A stretch of 6,809 nucleotides of DNA from an uncultured Lachnospiraceae bacterium (GCA_947177925.1 CAMWWJ010000183.1:1-6809), one strand, 5' to 3'. Shown: positions 1-6,329, counted from the first letter of the stretch. Numbers and translations: made by a program. Notes: generated by a model from the sequence alone, not told the origin.

Positions 1-93
1 TAATAATTTTTTGTCAATAAGGAATATTGTAAAATTCTCACACTCATATTCACGCATTCCCTCTTTTATTTGATTCAATAGATTCAAATTCAT
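1..93 (-). CDS. Possible N-terminal part of a divergent gene running off the left edge
   Basis: Reading leftwards from an ATG at 93, a frame stays open for 31 codons to the window edge and begins MNLNLLNQIKEGMREYE. The composition (mixed charged and hydrophobic residues, FTIFLIDKK) is plausible for a protein start. There is no good ribosome binding site before this ATG. An AGAGGGA inside the frame could instead serve an ATG about 10 nt further on in another frame (MSVRILQYS), which is also open to the edge. I do not recognise the product. The stretch is too short to exclude chance in AT-rich DNA. Confidence 0.25.
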   Translation of the reverse strand, partial: MNLNLLNQIKEGMREYECENFTIFLIDKKLL

Positions 94-97
94 AAAA

Positions 98-128
98 TTT
101 TTAGAATAATTGCGCCCATTTTTAGAAT
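98..128 (+). repeat. 10-bp direct repeat, candidate response-regulator binding site
   Basis: TTTTTAGAAT occurs at 98-107 and again at 119-128, a period of 21 bp (two helical turns), both followed by AATTG or TTG. The second copy lies where the -35 box of the kinase promoter should be. A further GATTCAA pair (72-78, 81-87) sits just upstream. OmpR/PhoB-family regulators commonly bind direct repeats in phase with the helix next to the -35 region, so autoregulation by the adjacent regulator is a reasonable inference. Confidence 0.35.
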
Positions 129-153
129 TGTTCTGTATAAAATATGCTATAAT
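125..153 (+). promoter_or_regulatory. Promoter of the two-component operon (extended -10)
   Basis: A perfect extended -10 element, TGCTATAAT, lies at 145-153, 22 bp before the kinase start codon. At 17-bp spacing the -35 position reads GAATTG (125-130), a poor match to TTGACA. This suggests reliance on the extended -10 or on an activator binding the overlapping direct repeat. Confidence 0.6.
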
Positions 154-175
154 CTCACATAAAGAGGTAATTGAT

Positions 176-1315
176 ATGAAAAAGCAAAGAAAAAGACTCT
201 CCCTCTATGGAAAACTTATGGTGGTAGGAGTCATCATGGTGATACTTCCCCTGTTGCTTACAAGTATTACATTCCTGTCTCTGCGGGTATATTTGCTAAA
301 GGCTCCCGGATTGGGAGATGTGCCTATGGGTGTGGACCCTGTTGTAACCAGGGCATTTATGATCGATATGTTCATAGCCATCATTTTAATTCTGCTGTTA
401 ACCGCAATGATGCTTGTCCGATGGGTGTTAAGAGGAATGATAAATCCGATTCAGGAATTGGAACGGGGCATGGAATGCATTGCAGAAGGCAACTTTGACT
501 ATCAGCTTTCCAGCAAATATGAAGGCGAAATCGGAACCCTGTACGACAATTATGAGGATATGCGTTTAAAGCTTAAGGAGTCTACCCAGATTACCATTGA
601 TAATGAAAAGAAAAATAAAGAGCTGGTCAGCAATATCTCACATGATTTAAAGACTCCCATTACAGCAATCAAAGGCTATGTAGAAGGAATTATGGACGGT
701 GTGGCGGATACGCCGGAAAAGATGGATAAATACATCCAGACCATCTACAATAAAGCAAATGATATGGACAGGCTCATTAACGAGCTGACGATCTATTCCG
801 GTATTTCTTCCAATCGGATTCCTTATAATTTTCACCGCATTAATGTAAGAGAGTACTTTAATGACTGCATTGAAGAGGTAGGGCTGGAATTGGAATCCCA
901 GAATATTGAGCTGAATTATGACAATCTGGTGGATGAAGAGACAAAGATCATAGCGGATCCGGAGCAGCTTAGACGGGTAATCAATAACATTATCGGCAAC
1001 AGCATGAAATATATGGATAAGGAAAAGGGTATTTTAGAAATCCGTATTCTGGATCAGATTGATTCCGTAAGAATAGAAATCGAGGATAACGGAAGAGGCA
1101 TCAGCCAAAAAGACCTGCCCCGGATATTTGAAAGATTTTACCGGACGGATGCATCCAGAAACTCCACAAAGGGCGGCAGCGGCATTGGCCTGTCCATCGT
1201 AAAGAAAATCGTAGAGGACCATGGCGGCTATATCTGGGCTACAAGCAAGGAAAATGAAGGAACCTGTATTCATTTTGTAATAAGAAAATATGAAGAGGTA
1301 GAAAAAGATGAGTAA
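176..1315 (+). CDS. Sensor histidine kinase, two-component system
   Basis: Membrane sensor kinase of 379 aa that should autophosphorylate on His and pass the phosphate to the regulator encoded next. Layout: membrane segments at about residues 14-36 and 61-85, separated by an external loop of only about 25 residues; HAMP linker about 86-137; dimerisation/phosphoacceptor helix with SHDLKTP (His156); HATPase_c with N-box around NNIIGNS (271-276), DNGRGI (304-309), FERFYR (318-323) and GGSGIGLS (333-340). All catalytic motifs are intact. The ATG at 176 is chosen because AGAGGT (163-168) precedes it at 7 nt, whereas the upstream in-frame TTG at 110 lies before the promoter. The tiny external loop suggests sensing within the membrane or through a partner protein. 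The signal cannot be deduced, and no transporter or other obvious target gene is adjacent. The gene comes before its regulator, the reverse of the commoner order. Confidence 0.95.
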   Translation: MKKQRKRLSLYGKLMVVGVIMVILPLLLTSITFLSLRVYLLKAPGLGDVPMGVDPVVTRAFMIDMFIAIILILLLTAMMLVRWVLRGMINPIQELERGMECIAEGNFDYQLSSKYEGEIGTLYDNYEDMRLKLKESTQITIDNEKKNKELVSNISHDLKTPITAIKGYVEGIMDGVADTPEKMDKYIQTIYNKANDMDRLINELTIYSGISSNRIPYNFHRINVREYFNDCIEEVGLELESQNIELNYDNLVDEETKIIADPEQLRRVINNIIGNSMKYMDKEKGILEIRILDQIDSVRIEIEDNGRGISQKDLPRIFERFYRTDASRNSTKGGSGIGLSIVKKIVEDHGGYIWATSKENEGTCIHFVIRKYEEVEKDE

Positions 1316-1997
1316 GATATTAATTATTGAAGATGAAACGGCTATTGCAGATTTGGAAAGAGATTATCTGGAAATCAACGATTATGAGGTTTTCATTGAA
1401 AACGACGGAACAAAAGGTCTGGAAGCGGCTTTGGGAGATGACTATGACCTGATTATTTTGGATTTGATGCTTCCGGGCGTGGATGGTTATGAAATCTGTA
1501 AACGCATCCGGGAGGAAAAAAACATTCCAATTCTCATGGTATCCGCCAAAAAGGATGATATTGATAAGGTAAGGGGGCTGGGACTTGGAGCAGATGATTA
1601 TATGACAAAGCCCTTTAGCCCAAGCGAGCTGGTGGCAAGGGTAAAAGCCCATCTTTCCCGTTATGAAAGACTTATCGGCTCCAATCAGAAGTCAAATGAT
1701 TTGGTGGAGATCAGAGGAATCCGGATTGATAAAACTGCCCGCAGGGTATATATAGACGGCGAAGAAAAAACATTCACAACCAAAGAATTTGATCTGCTCA
1801 CCTTCCTTGCAGAAAATCCAAACCATGTTTTTACAAAAGAGGAGCTGTTTCGGGAAATATGGGATATGGATTCCATTGGCGATATTGCTACCGTTACAGT
1901 ACACATTAAAAAGATTCGGGAAAAAATTGAATTTGATACGGCAAAGCCTCAGTATATCGAGACGATCTGGGGTGTAGGATATCGGTTTAAGGTTTAA
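1308..1997 (+). CDS. OmpR/PhoB-family response regulator
   Basis: Cytoplasmic DNA-binding regulator of 229 aa, the usual family length. The receiver domain (about 1-118) has the acidic pair E8/D9, the phosphoacceptor D52 in LDLMLPG, Ser79 at the Thr/Ser switch position and Lys101 in TKPF. The C-terminal winged-helix domain (about 130-229) has the typical TTKEFDLLTFLAENP start, a recognition helix region VTVHIKKIREKI (196-207) and the closing IWGVGYRF (220-227). It overlaps the kinase gene by 8 bp, with AGAGG at 1294-1298 placed 9 nt before its ATG. The pair is therefore translationally linked and almost certainly cognate. An intrinsic terminator follows directly. Target genes cannot be read from the window, but the direct repeat upstream of the operon may be one site. 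Confidence 0.96.
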   Translation: MSKILIIEDETAIADLERDYLEINDYEVFIENDGTKGLEAALGDDYDLIILDLMLPGVDGYEICKRIREEKNIPILMVSAKKDDIDKVRGLGLGADDYMTKPFSPSELVARVKAHLSRYERLIGSNQKSNDLVEIRGIRIDKTARRVYIDGEEKTFTTKEFDLLTFLAENPNHVFTKEELFREIWDMDSIGDIATVTVHIKKIREKIEFDTAKPQYIETIWGVGYRFKV

Positions 1998-2015
1998 GAA
2001 AGTTGCCTTGTTTTT

Positions 2016-2051
2016 AGACAGAGATAGGAAAACTTACCTCTGTCTTTTTTT
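2016..2051 (+). terminator. Intrinsic terminator of the two-component operon
   Basis: An 8-bp perfect stem, AGACAGAG (2016-2023) with CTCTGTCT (2038-2045), is followed by an unbroken T run (2045-2051). It lies 19 bp after the regulator stop codon and separates this operon from the toxin-antitoxin operon. Confidence 0.88.
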
Positions 2052-2082
2052 ATCCTTTTTACAGAACATATGAAAATCAGTA

Positions 2083-2165
2083 TATGGAATGATTATATAT
2101 TGACGAAATCCTATCGCTCAGCATATAATAATGATAGGAAAAAGTAAAAATCCCATCATTCCATA
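2083..2165. repeat. Two nested inverted repeats sharing one centre: candidate operator of the toxin-antitoxin operon
   Basis: The outer arms TATGGAATGAT (2083-2093) and ATCATTCCATA (2155-2165) match over 11 bp. The inner arms TCCTATC (2109-2115) and GATAGGA (2133-2139) match over 7 bp. Both pairs are centred on position 2124, the first base of the -10 box, with further scattered matches between them. The inner arms flank the -10 box, and the outer arms lie upstream of the -35 and just before the toxin ribosome binding site. Type II antitoxins usually repress their own operon through such palindromes, so this is the likely binding site of the downstream antitoxin (inference). Confidence 0.55.
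2100..2129 (+). promoter_or_regulatory. Promoter of the MqsR-like/Panacea toxin-antitoxin operon
   Basis: TTGACG (2100-2105) and a consensus TATAAT (2124-2129) are separated by 18 bp, about 54 bp before the toxin start. It lies just past the terminator of the preceding operon and inside the nested palindrome. Confidence 0.75.
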
Positions 2166-2180
2166 CGCATGGGAGGAATG
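2151..2180 (+). promoter_or_regulatory. Hairpin over the toxin ribosome binding site
   Basis: The toxin SD GGGAGGA (2171-2177) can be paired in two exclusive ways. TCCCAT (2151-2156) pairs with ATGGGA (2169-2174), or CATTCC (2157-2162) pairs with GGAATG (2175-2180). Each is a 6-bp perfect stem. Either would lower toxin translation relative to the antitoxin, whose SD is not obviously occluded. Confidence 0.4.
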
Positions 2181-2182
2181 AA

Positions 2183-2569
2183 GTGGATAAAAGCTTTGAA
2201 GAAATAGAAACGTACCTTACAGAAGTGAAAGCAGCCATAAGAGCCGGCAACTTTAAGATAGAAAGAAATCAAAAGCGCCGGGCAAACCTGGCTTTATATA
2301 GAGACTATGTGATTGATGAAAGGAAAAGCAAAGAAATTTTGTTACAACTGACAGCATATGATTTTTCTCAGGTCTTACAAAATGAACACGAAGGCTTTCG
2401 CCATGAATGGCTATATGTATTTGGAAAAGATGTGAAGCTGCTTCAGAGATTTGGAACGGAAGAAGAAATCGTATCATTGTATATTAAGTTCAACAAACTG
2501 GAAAATCAACTGGTGATAGTAATTTCATTTCACAAGCAGGCATATCCGCTGACATATGCTTTCAAGTAA
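2183..2569 (+). CDS. MqsR-like toxin (probable mRNA interferase) of a type II toxin-antitoxin system
   Basis: Small protein of 128 aa, first gene of a two-gene operon. The start is a GTG placed 5 nt after a strong SD, GGGAGGA. The nearby ATG (2178) is in another frame that stops after nine codons. The fold pattern matches the MqsR family by eye: an N-terminal helix with VKAAIRAGNF (15-24), a middle helix followed by LTAYDFSQVL (56-65), then paired beta strands VSLYIKF (97-103) and LVIVISFHKQ (110-119) that parallel the catalytic strand region of E. coli MqsR. MqsR toxins are ribosome-independent endoribonucleases that inhibit growth by cutting mRNA. Toxin-first order, as in mqsRA, fits, and the next gene has an MqsA-type zinc finger. 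The family call rests on pattern recall without alignment. A different RelE/HigB-type RNase is the main alternative. Confidence 0.68.
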   Translation: MDKSFEEIETYLTEVKAAIRAGNFKIERNQKRRANLALYRDYVIDERKSKEILLQLTAYDFSQVLQNEHEGFRHEWLYVFGKDVKLLQRFGTEEEIVSLYIKFNKLENQLVIVISFHKQAYPLTYAFK

Positions 2570-2602
2570 TTTAGAAAACAGCAAAAAATGGGAGGAATTA
2601 CA

Positions 2603-3607
2603 ATGTCAAAAAAAGCCAGACAGGATTTTTGTACGGAATGCAGAAAGAATACGGAATACGAAATTATTAAGCAGGTAAAACAGGAAATCATCCGGGATCG
2701 AAAATATGAATTTATATTTACTACAGCCATATGTAAGGAATGCGGAGAGGAAATGGACATATCCGGATTGACAGACCTTAATATTGCGGAAATGGACAGA
2801 CAATACCGTGAGGCAGAGCAGATTATTTCCATAGAAGATATAGAAAAGCTCATGGATATTTATCATATGGGCAAGGCTCCCTTGTCGCTGGCATTAGGCT
2901 TCGGTGAGGTGACCATATCCCGGTATTTAGACGGACAAATGCCCTCCAAAAATTACTCCGATATTATGAAAAATGCTTTAGCTTCTCCGGAATATATGGA
3001 AAAGCTCTTAAAGCAAAACCGGGAGAGGGTAGGAAAAACAGCATACAAAAAGGCAATGAAAGCAGTTGGAGAATTAAAGGAGCTTTTTGAAATATCCGAT
3101 AAGATGCTGGTCAGTATAGCATATATATTTGAACAGATGCAGGAAGTAACCCCTCTTGTTTTGCAAAAAATGCTTTATTACGTTCAGGGGATCTATATGG
3201 TTCTGTTTGATATGCCGTTATTTTCGGAAAAATGTTATGCATGGCAGCATGGTCCTGTATATGAAAAGGTATATTTTCTATTTAAGGATTTTAAGTATAA
3301 TCCCATTGACGACAACCGATTTGCCCTGTTTAACGGAAAGTCGGAAAAACTGGCGGAAAATGAAAAAATGGTAATTGATCTGGTAATAAAAACATTTGGA
3401 AGATATAGTGGAAAAGTACTTGAATCCATAACCCATAATGAAAGACCCTGGCGGGACGCCAGAAAAGGATACGATTGTACAGAGCCTTCCAGAGTTCTGA
3501 TAGAGGAAGAAGATATGAAGTCATATTTTAAAGAGATATCCGGAAGGTATGGAATAGATTCTGTGGAAGGGCTTAATGGATATATTAAGTCTCATTTCTG
3601 TTCATAG
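2603..3607 (+). CDS. Antitoxin with zinc finger, HTH and Panacea (DUF4065) domain
   Basis: Cytoplasmic protein of 334 aa, expected to neutralise the preceding toxin and repress the operon. Domains in order: an MqsA-like zinc finger with Cys10/Cys13 and Cys44/Cys47; a helix-turn-helix region about 78-125 containing LALGFGEVTISRYLDG; a basic helical linker about 135-160; and a Panacea domain (DUF4065, SocA-like) about 165-315 with LQKMLYYVQG (187-196), AWQHGPVYEKVY (213-224) and HNERPWRDAR (278-287). Panacea-domain proteins are known antitoxins that pair with many unrelated toxins. The ATG at 2603 is chosen because GGGAGGA (2590-2596) stands 6 nt before it; the in-frame ATG at 2588 overlaps that SD. 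It begins 33 bp after the toxin stop, so the two are surely one transcript. Which part binds the toxin cannot be seen from sequence. Confidence 0.85.
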   Translation: MSKKARQDFCTECRKNTEYEIIKQVKQEIIRDRKYEFIFTTAICKECGEEMDISGLTDLNIAEMDRQYREAEQIISIEDIEKLMDIYHMGKAPLSLALGFGEVTISRYLDGQMPSKNYSDIMKNALASPEYMEKLLKQNRERVGKTAYKKAMKAVGELKELFEISDKMLVSIAYIFEQMQEVTPLVLQKMLYYVQGIYMVLFDMPLFSEKCYAWQHGPVYEKVYFLFKDFKYNPIDDNRFALFNGKSEKLAENEKMVIDLVIKTFGRYSGKVLESITHNERPWRDARKGYDCTEPSRVLIEEEDMKSYFKEISGRYGIDSVEGLNGYIKSHFCS

Positions 3608-3666
3608 CAGTATTATTTTAAGTCATAGGTTTTATAATGAAGAAATGCCGGTAAAAGGAGAATAAA

Positions 3667-4419
3667 ATGACACCAAAGATTATTTTTGAGGATCATCATA
3701 TATTGGTAGTATACAAGCCTTCAGGAATGGCGGTAGAAACCGCAAAAGTAATGGAAATGGATTTGCTATCATATTTAAAAAAGTATCTTTATGAAAAGCA
3801 AATTTCGGAGTCATCCGAAAAAAAGGGACAGGCTGGGAAATTACCTTATCTTGCTATGGTGCACCGGCTGGATCAGCCCGTGGAAGGGCTTTTGGTGTTT
3901 GCAAAGACTCCCTTTGCAGCAAAAGAGTTAAGCAGGCAGGTACAGGATAACCGGATGAAAAAACGATATCTTGCGGCAGTCAGTATTGACAGGAAAGTAA
4001 ATGGGAAACCAATTTCCAATGAAGTTACCAGACAGTTACTGGAGGATTATCTGTTAAAGGATGGAAAGACAAACACATCAAAGGTGGTAGCAAAAGAAAC
4101 AAAGGGAGCAAAAAAAGCAGCCCTTTTCTATAAGCTGGCAGCAGTCAGGGAGCAGGATGGGATTGCTGTAGCAGAAATCGAGCTGATAACAGGCCGGCAC
4201 CATCAAATCAGGGTACAGATGGCACATGCCGGTATGCCATTGCTTGGGGATTTAAAGTATGGGGATGAAGCTTCTTTAGAGAAATCCAAAAGGCTTCAGG
4301 TAAAGCAGGTAGCGCTTTGTGCCTATCAGTTAGAATTTTTTCACCCGAAAACCGGAAAGCCCCTATTGTTTCAGGTTGAGCCAGAGAAGGAGAGCGCATT
4401 TATTCAACTAGAGCCTTGA
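3667..4419 (+). CDS. RluA-family RNA pseudouridine synthase
   Basis: Enzyme of 250 aa converting specific uridines in rRNA or tRNA to pseudouridine. The pattern is typical: N-terminal IIFEDHHILVVYKPSGMAV (5-23), catalytic motif HRLDQPVEGLLVFAKT (66-81) with the catalytic Asp69, KKRYLAAV (98-105) and the C-terminal GRHHQIRVQMAHAG (176-189) followed by PLLGDLKYG (191-199). There is no S4 RNA-binding domain in front, so this is the short form. The catalytic motif has QPVEG where well-studied RluA members have R-D/E-T-SG; I recall this variant as common in Clostridia. AAAGGAG (3654-3660) precedes the ATG by 6 nt. It starts 59 bp after the antitoxin gene with no terminator between, so some read-through from that operon is possible. 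The target uridine cannot be assigned. Confidence 0.93.
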   Translation: MTPKIIFEDHHILVVYKPSGMAVETAKVMEMDLLSYLKKYLYEKQISESSEKKGQAGKLPYLAMVHRLDQPVEGLLVFAKTPFAAKELSRQVQDNRMKKRYLAAVSIDRKVNGKPISNEVTRQLLEDYLLKDGKTNTSKVVAKETKGAKKAALFYKLAAVREQDGIAVAEIELITGRHHQIRVQMAHAGMPLLGDLKYGDEASLEKSKRLQVKQVALCAYQLEFFHPKTGKPLLFQVEPEKESAFIQLEP

Positions 4420-4831
4420 GTCTATGGATTTCCTTTAAATCATCAATTGCCATTTCGACATCAAGGGTGTGGAAGCCGAGCCAGCATTCATTCATAGTCT
4501 GGGCTTCTGCCATCTTATAAATTTCTTTGCTGCCCTCACCAGTATAGTAATGCCAATAACGGTAGGTATAACCTGCCCAATACATCACTTCGGCAGAATA
4601 GATCTCTCCGGCTTTTTTGAGTCCTCCTACTTCCTCATTGAGTTCTTCAAGAATATATTCTTCGCCCGCCCACTGTAACCGGTCATAGGTATCATCAAGA
4701 GCCAATGCAGCTTTGCTGTTCATAAAAGATTCTATGAACTTTGGGCAGTCATATCCGTTTTTTAAAGCTAACTGGAATAGACGGCCCTGTATATCACAAA
4801 GTTGACGCTTTTCAAGACTAAGATTCATCAT
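4400..4831 (-). CDS. Uncharacterised acidic, aromatic-rich protein of about 143 aa
   Basis: A well-formed gene on the minus strand with AAGGAG at 4840-4835. Two tandem ATGs are available; the second (4828) has the better SD distance (6 nt, against 3 for the first at 4831). There is no signal peptide or membrane segment. The protein is helical and acidic in the middle (GEEYILEELNEEVGG, 56-70), followed by an unusually aromatic block YWAGYTYRYWHYY (84-96) and a conserved-looking tail containing GFHTLD (119-124) and AIDDLKEIHR (128-137). I do not know its function. I recall similar proteins in Lachnospiraceae near DUF3990/DUF3791 loci, which are suspected toxin-antitoxin-like sets, but that is memory, not evidence here, and no such partner lies in the window. 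Its last 20 bp overlap the end of the convergent pseudouridine synthase gene, with no terminator in between. Confidence 0.85.
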   Translation of the reverse strand: MMNLSLEKRQLCDIQGRLFQLALKNGYDCPKFIESFMNSKAALALDDTYDRLQWAGEEYILEELNEEVGGLKKAGEIYSAEVMYWAGYTYRYWHYYTGEGSKEIYKMAEAQTMNECWLGFHTLDVEMAIDDLKEIHRLKALVE

Positions 4832-4869
4832 GTTCTCCTTTAAATTTTAATAAACATATATACATTTTT

Positions 4870-4898
4870 AATATATCATACGAAATGTAAAATCACAA
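4870..4898 (-). promoter_or_regulatory. Promoter of the aromatic-rich protein gene (minus strand)
   Basis: On the minus strand, TTGTGA (4898-4893) is followed after 17 bp by TATATT (4875-4870), itself preceded by TGA to give an extended -10. It lies about 40 bp upstream of the gene start. The rest of 4841-5000 is AT-rich and shows no other gene. Confidence 0.55.
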
Positions 4899-5008
4899 TT
4901 TAAACTTGCTTATAACAAAACACTTATAAAAGCCATTTAGAAATACTGCAATTAGAAAAAATTAACAACAGAAAATTCATTTGATAAAAACATAGAATTA
5001 TTGGAAAA

Positions 5009-5048
5009 ACTCATACTATTTTCAGGTGATAGTATGAGTGATTTTTTT
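5009..5048 (+). promoter_or_regulatory. 11-bp perfect hairpin enclosing the SD and start codon of the permease gene
   Basis: ACTCATACTAT (5009-5019) and ATAGTATGAGT (5029-5039) form a perfect stem around a 9-nt loop that contains AGGTG, the SD core. The ATG (5034-5036) is inside the 3' arm. An A run (5005-5009) precedes the stem and a T run (5042-5048) follows two bases after it, so it also resembles a bidirectional intrinsic terminator. It may act as a translational switch, an attenuator, or both. Confidence 0.55.
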
Positions 5049-6098
5049 GAGAAGAACAAAAGACACATTTTTTTTGTGCTGATTTTAATAGGCGCATATC
5101 TGGCAATTCAATATCTGGTCCCGTTGTTCCTTCCGCTGGTGTTAGCATTTATGATCATTGCTCCTCTGAATCCCTTTCTGGAAAAAGTTTATGAAAAAAC
5201 CCATATGGGAAAAGGGTTCCTGGCGGGAATCATTTTGCTGATAATCTGTACAGTAGTAGGAATTCTGGGATGGCTTCTTGTGTGTTTTGCATTGCAGCAG
5301 ATCGAATACTTTATAAAAAATATCAATCTTTATGAAGAGCAGTTTACGTGCTTTGTCAGGGATTGCAGCCAAATGGTAGAGGAAAGGCTTGGCATGAATG
5401 CAGGCCAGATAGAAACTTTGATTCTGGAAAGGGTGGATATCTTTATCGAAGACATGCAGGTACAGATACTTCCAAATTTTATGAATCAGTCTTTTTTATA
5501 CTTAAAAATAGGAATAGGGGCAGTTACATTTCTGGTAGTTACGATTATAGCGGCAATCCTGTTAGCAAAGGATTTTAAAACAATGAATGAATGCATATCC
5601 AAGGTCAGATATTATGAAGATGTAAGGCAGATTGTAGTAAAAATTGGAAAGCTTATCAGCAGCTTTTTTAAGGCGCAATTTATTATTCTTATCATTATTG
5701 CACTTATTTGCACCGGAGGGTTATTTCTTGGAAATATTAAGCATTATATACTTATTGGAGTAATAACAGGTATTCTGGATGTACTTCCTTTTGTGGGAAC
5801 GGGGATTGTCCTGCTGCCTTTGGCGGTCTGGCAATTGTTAAACGGCAAAATGATGTCAGGTATCCTCCTGTCTATCACATTTATGGTCAGCGCACTGGCC
5901 AGAGAATTGTTGGAGCCAAAGCTAATCGGGCAAAAAATGGGAGTGCTCCCTATCGGGATTTTAATTGCGGTTTATGCGGGAGTAAAGGTATTTGGATTGT
6001 TAGGGGTGTTTTTAGGGCCCCTTTATATGCTTATTTTGTGTGAATGCTATCGGAGGATTTATGGAAAGGCTGTAGGGGGAGGAAATAAACTGGTATAG
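5034..6098 (+). CDS. AI-2E family membrane permease (YtvI-like)
   Basis: Polytopic membrane protein of 354 aa from the ATG at 5034. A start at the in-frame TTG (5001) would add 11 residues but has no SD; AGGTGA lies 4 nt before the ATG. Hydrophobic segments are at about 11-46 (two close helices), 60-88, 155-178, 213-233, 236-268, 272-290 and 303-336, with a long amphipathic stretch 90-150 between the third and fourth. This is the AI-2E transporter family layout. The motif GILDVLPFVGTGIVLLP (246-262) and the GVLPIGILIAVYAG block (303-316) are family hallmarks. Members export or import varied small molecules; some clostridial and Bacillus ones (YtvI) are linked to sporulation, but the substrate is unknown here and autoinducer transport should not be assumed. 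Translation may be controlled by the hairpin over its start. No clear terminator follows. Confidence 0.9.
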   Translation: MSDFFEKNKRHIFFVLILIGAYLAIQYLVPLFLPLVLAFMIIAPLNPFLEKVYEKTHMGKGFLAGIILLIICTVVGILGWLLVCFALQQIEYFIKNINLYEEQFTCFVRDCSQMVEERLGMNAGQIETLILERVDIFIEDMQVQILPNFMNQSFLYLKIGIGAVTFLVVTIIAAILLAKDFKTMNECISKVRYYEDVRQIVVKIGKLISSFFKAQFIILIIIALICTGGLFLGNIKHYILIGVITGILDVLPFVGTGIVLLPLAVWQLLNGKMMSGILLSITFMVSALARELLEPKLIGQKMGVLPIGILIAVYAGVKVFGLLGVFLGPLYMLILCECYRRIYGKAVGGGNKLV

Positions 6099-6250
6099 AT
6101 GGAGACAGCAGAGCCTATTACATTACAGAAGAGGAGATAGTAGTTAATTTTCGTGAGAAAGTACTTGGGAATGTGCAGCTTATGAAAGAGCGGACAGATG
6201 CTTTTATTGAGTTGGTAAAGAAGCGAAGGGAAAAAGATGTTATAAAGTAA
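6089..6250 (+). pseudogene. Short coding remnant lacking a proper start, product unknown
   Basis: Directly after the permease gene a frame is open for 53 codons between stop codons at 6086 and 6248. It reads like real protein: acidic start AYYITEEEIV, then NFREKVLGNVQLMKERTDAF and a basic end VKKRREKDVIK. The only in-frame ATG (6182) would leave 22 residues, and no start has an SD. It is best explained as the C-terminal end of a gene whose front has been lost, joined to the tail of the permease gene. I do not recognise the family. The charged helical character would suit a DNA-associated accessory protein, but that is only an impression. Confidence 0.4.
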
Positions 6251-6329
6251 GAAAACAAAAAATATCTAAAATAATATTTTGTATGAACAATTTTGGTTCA
6301 ATAAACCACAAAAAAACGATACAATCTAA

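Noticed and set aside
110..175. N-terminal extension of the kinase from a TTG at 110
   Set aside because: It would start upstream of the extended -10 promoter (145-153). The ATG at 176 has a good SD at proper distance.
1034..1273. Minus-strand open frames inside the kinase and regulator genes (also 647-835, 1320-1652, 1685-1906)
   Set aside because: They lie fully antisense to strongly supported genes, lack SDs and have no recognisable protein pattern.
2588..2602. Start of the antitoxin at the ATG at 2588
   Set aside because: That ATG overlaps the GGGAGGA that serves the ATG at 2603.
3633..3638. TATAAT before the pseudouridine synthase gene
   Set aside because: No -35 match at any usual spacing and no TG extension. 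It is too weak to call a promoter in AT-rich DNA.
5001..5033. TTG start for the permease at 5001
   Set aside because: There is no SD before it. The ATG at 5034 has AGGTGA upstream and gives a normal family N-terminus.
6294..6308. TGGTT-CAATA-AACCA hairpin as a terminator of the permease or remnant
   Set aside because: Only 5 bp, and neither strand has a T run after it.
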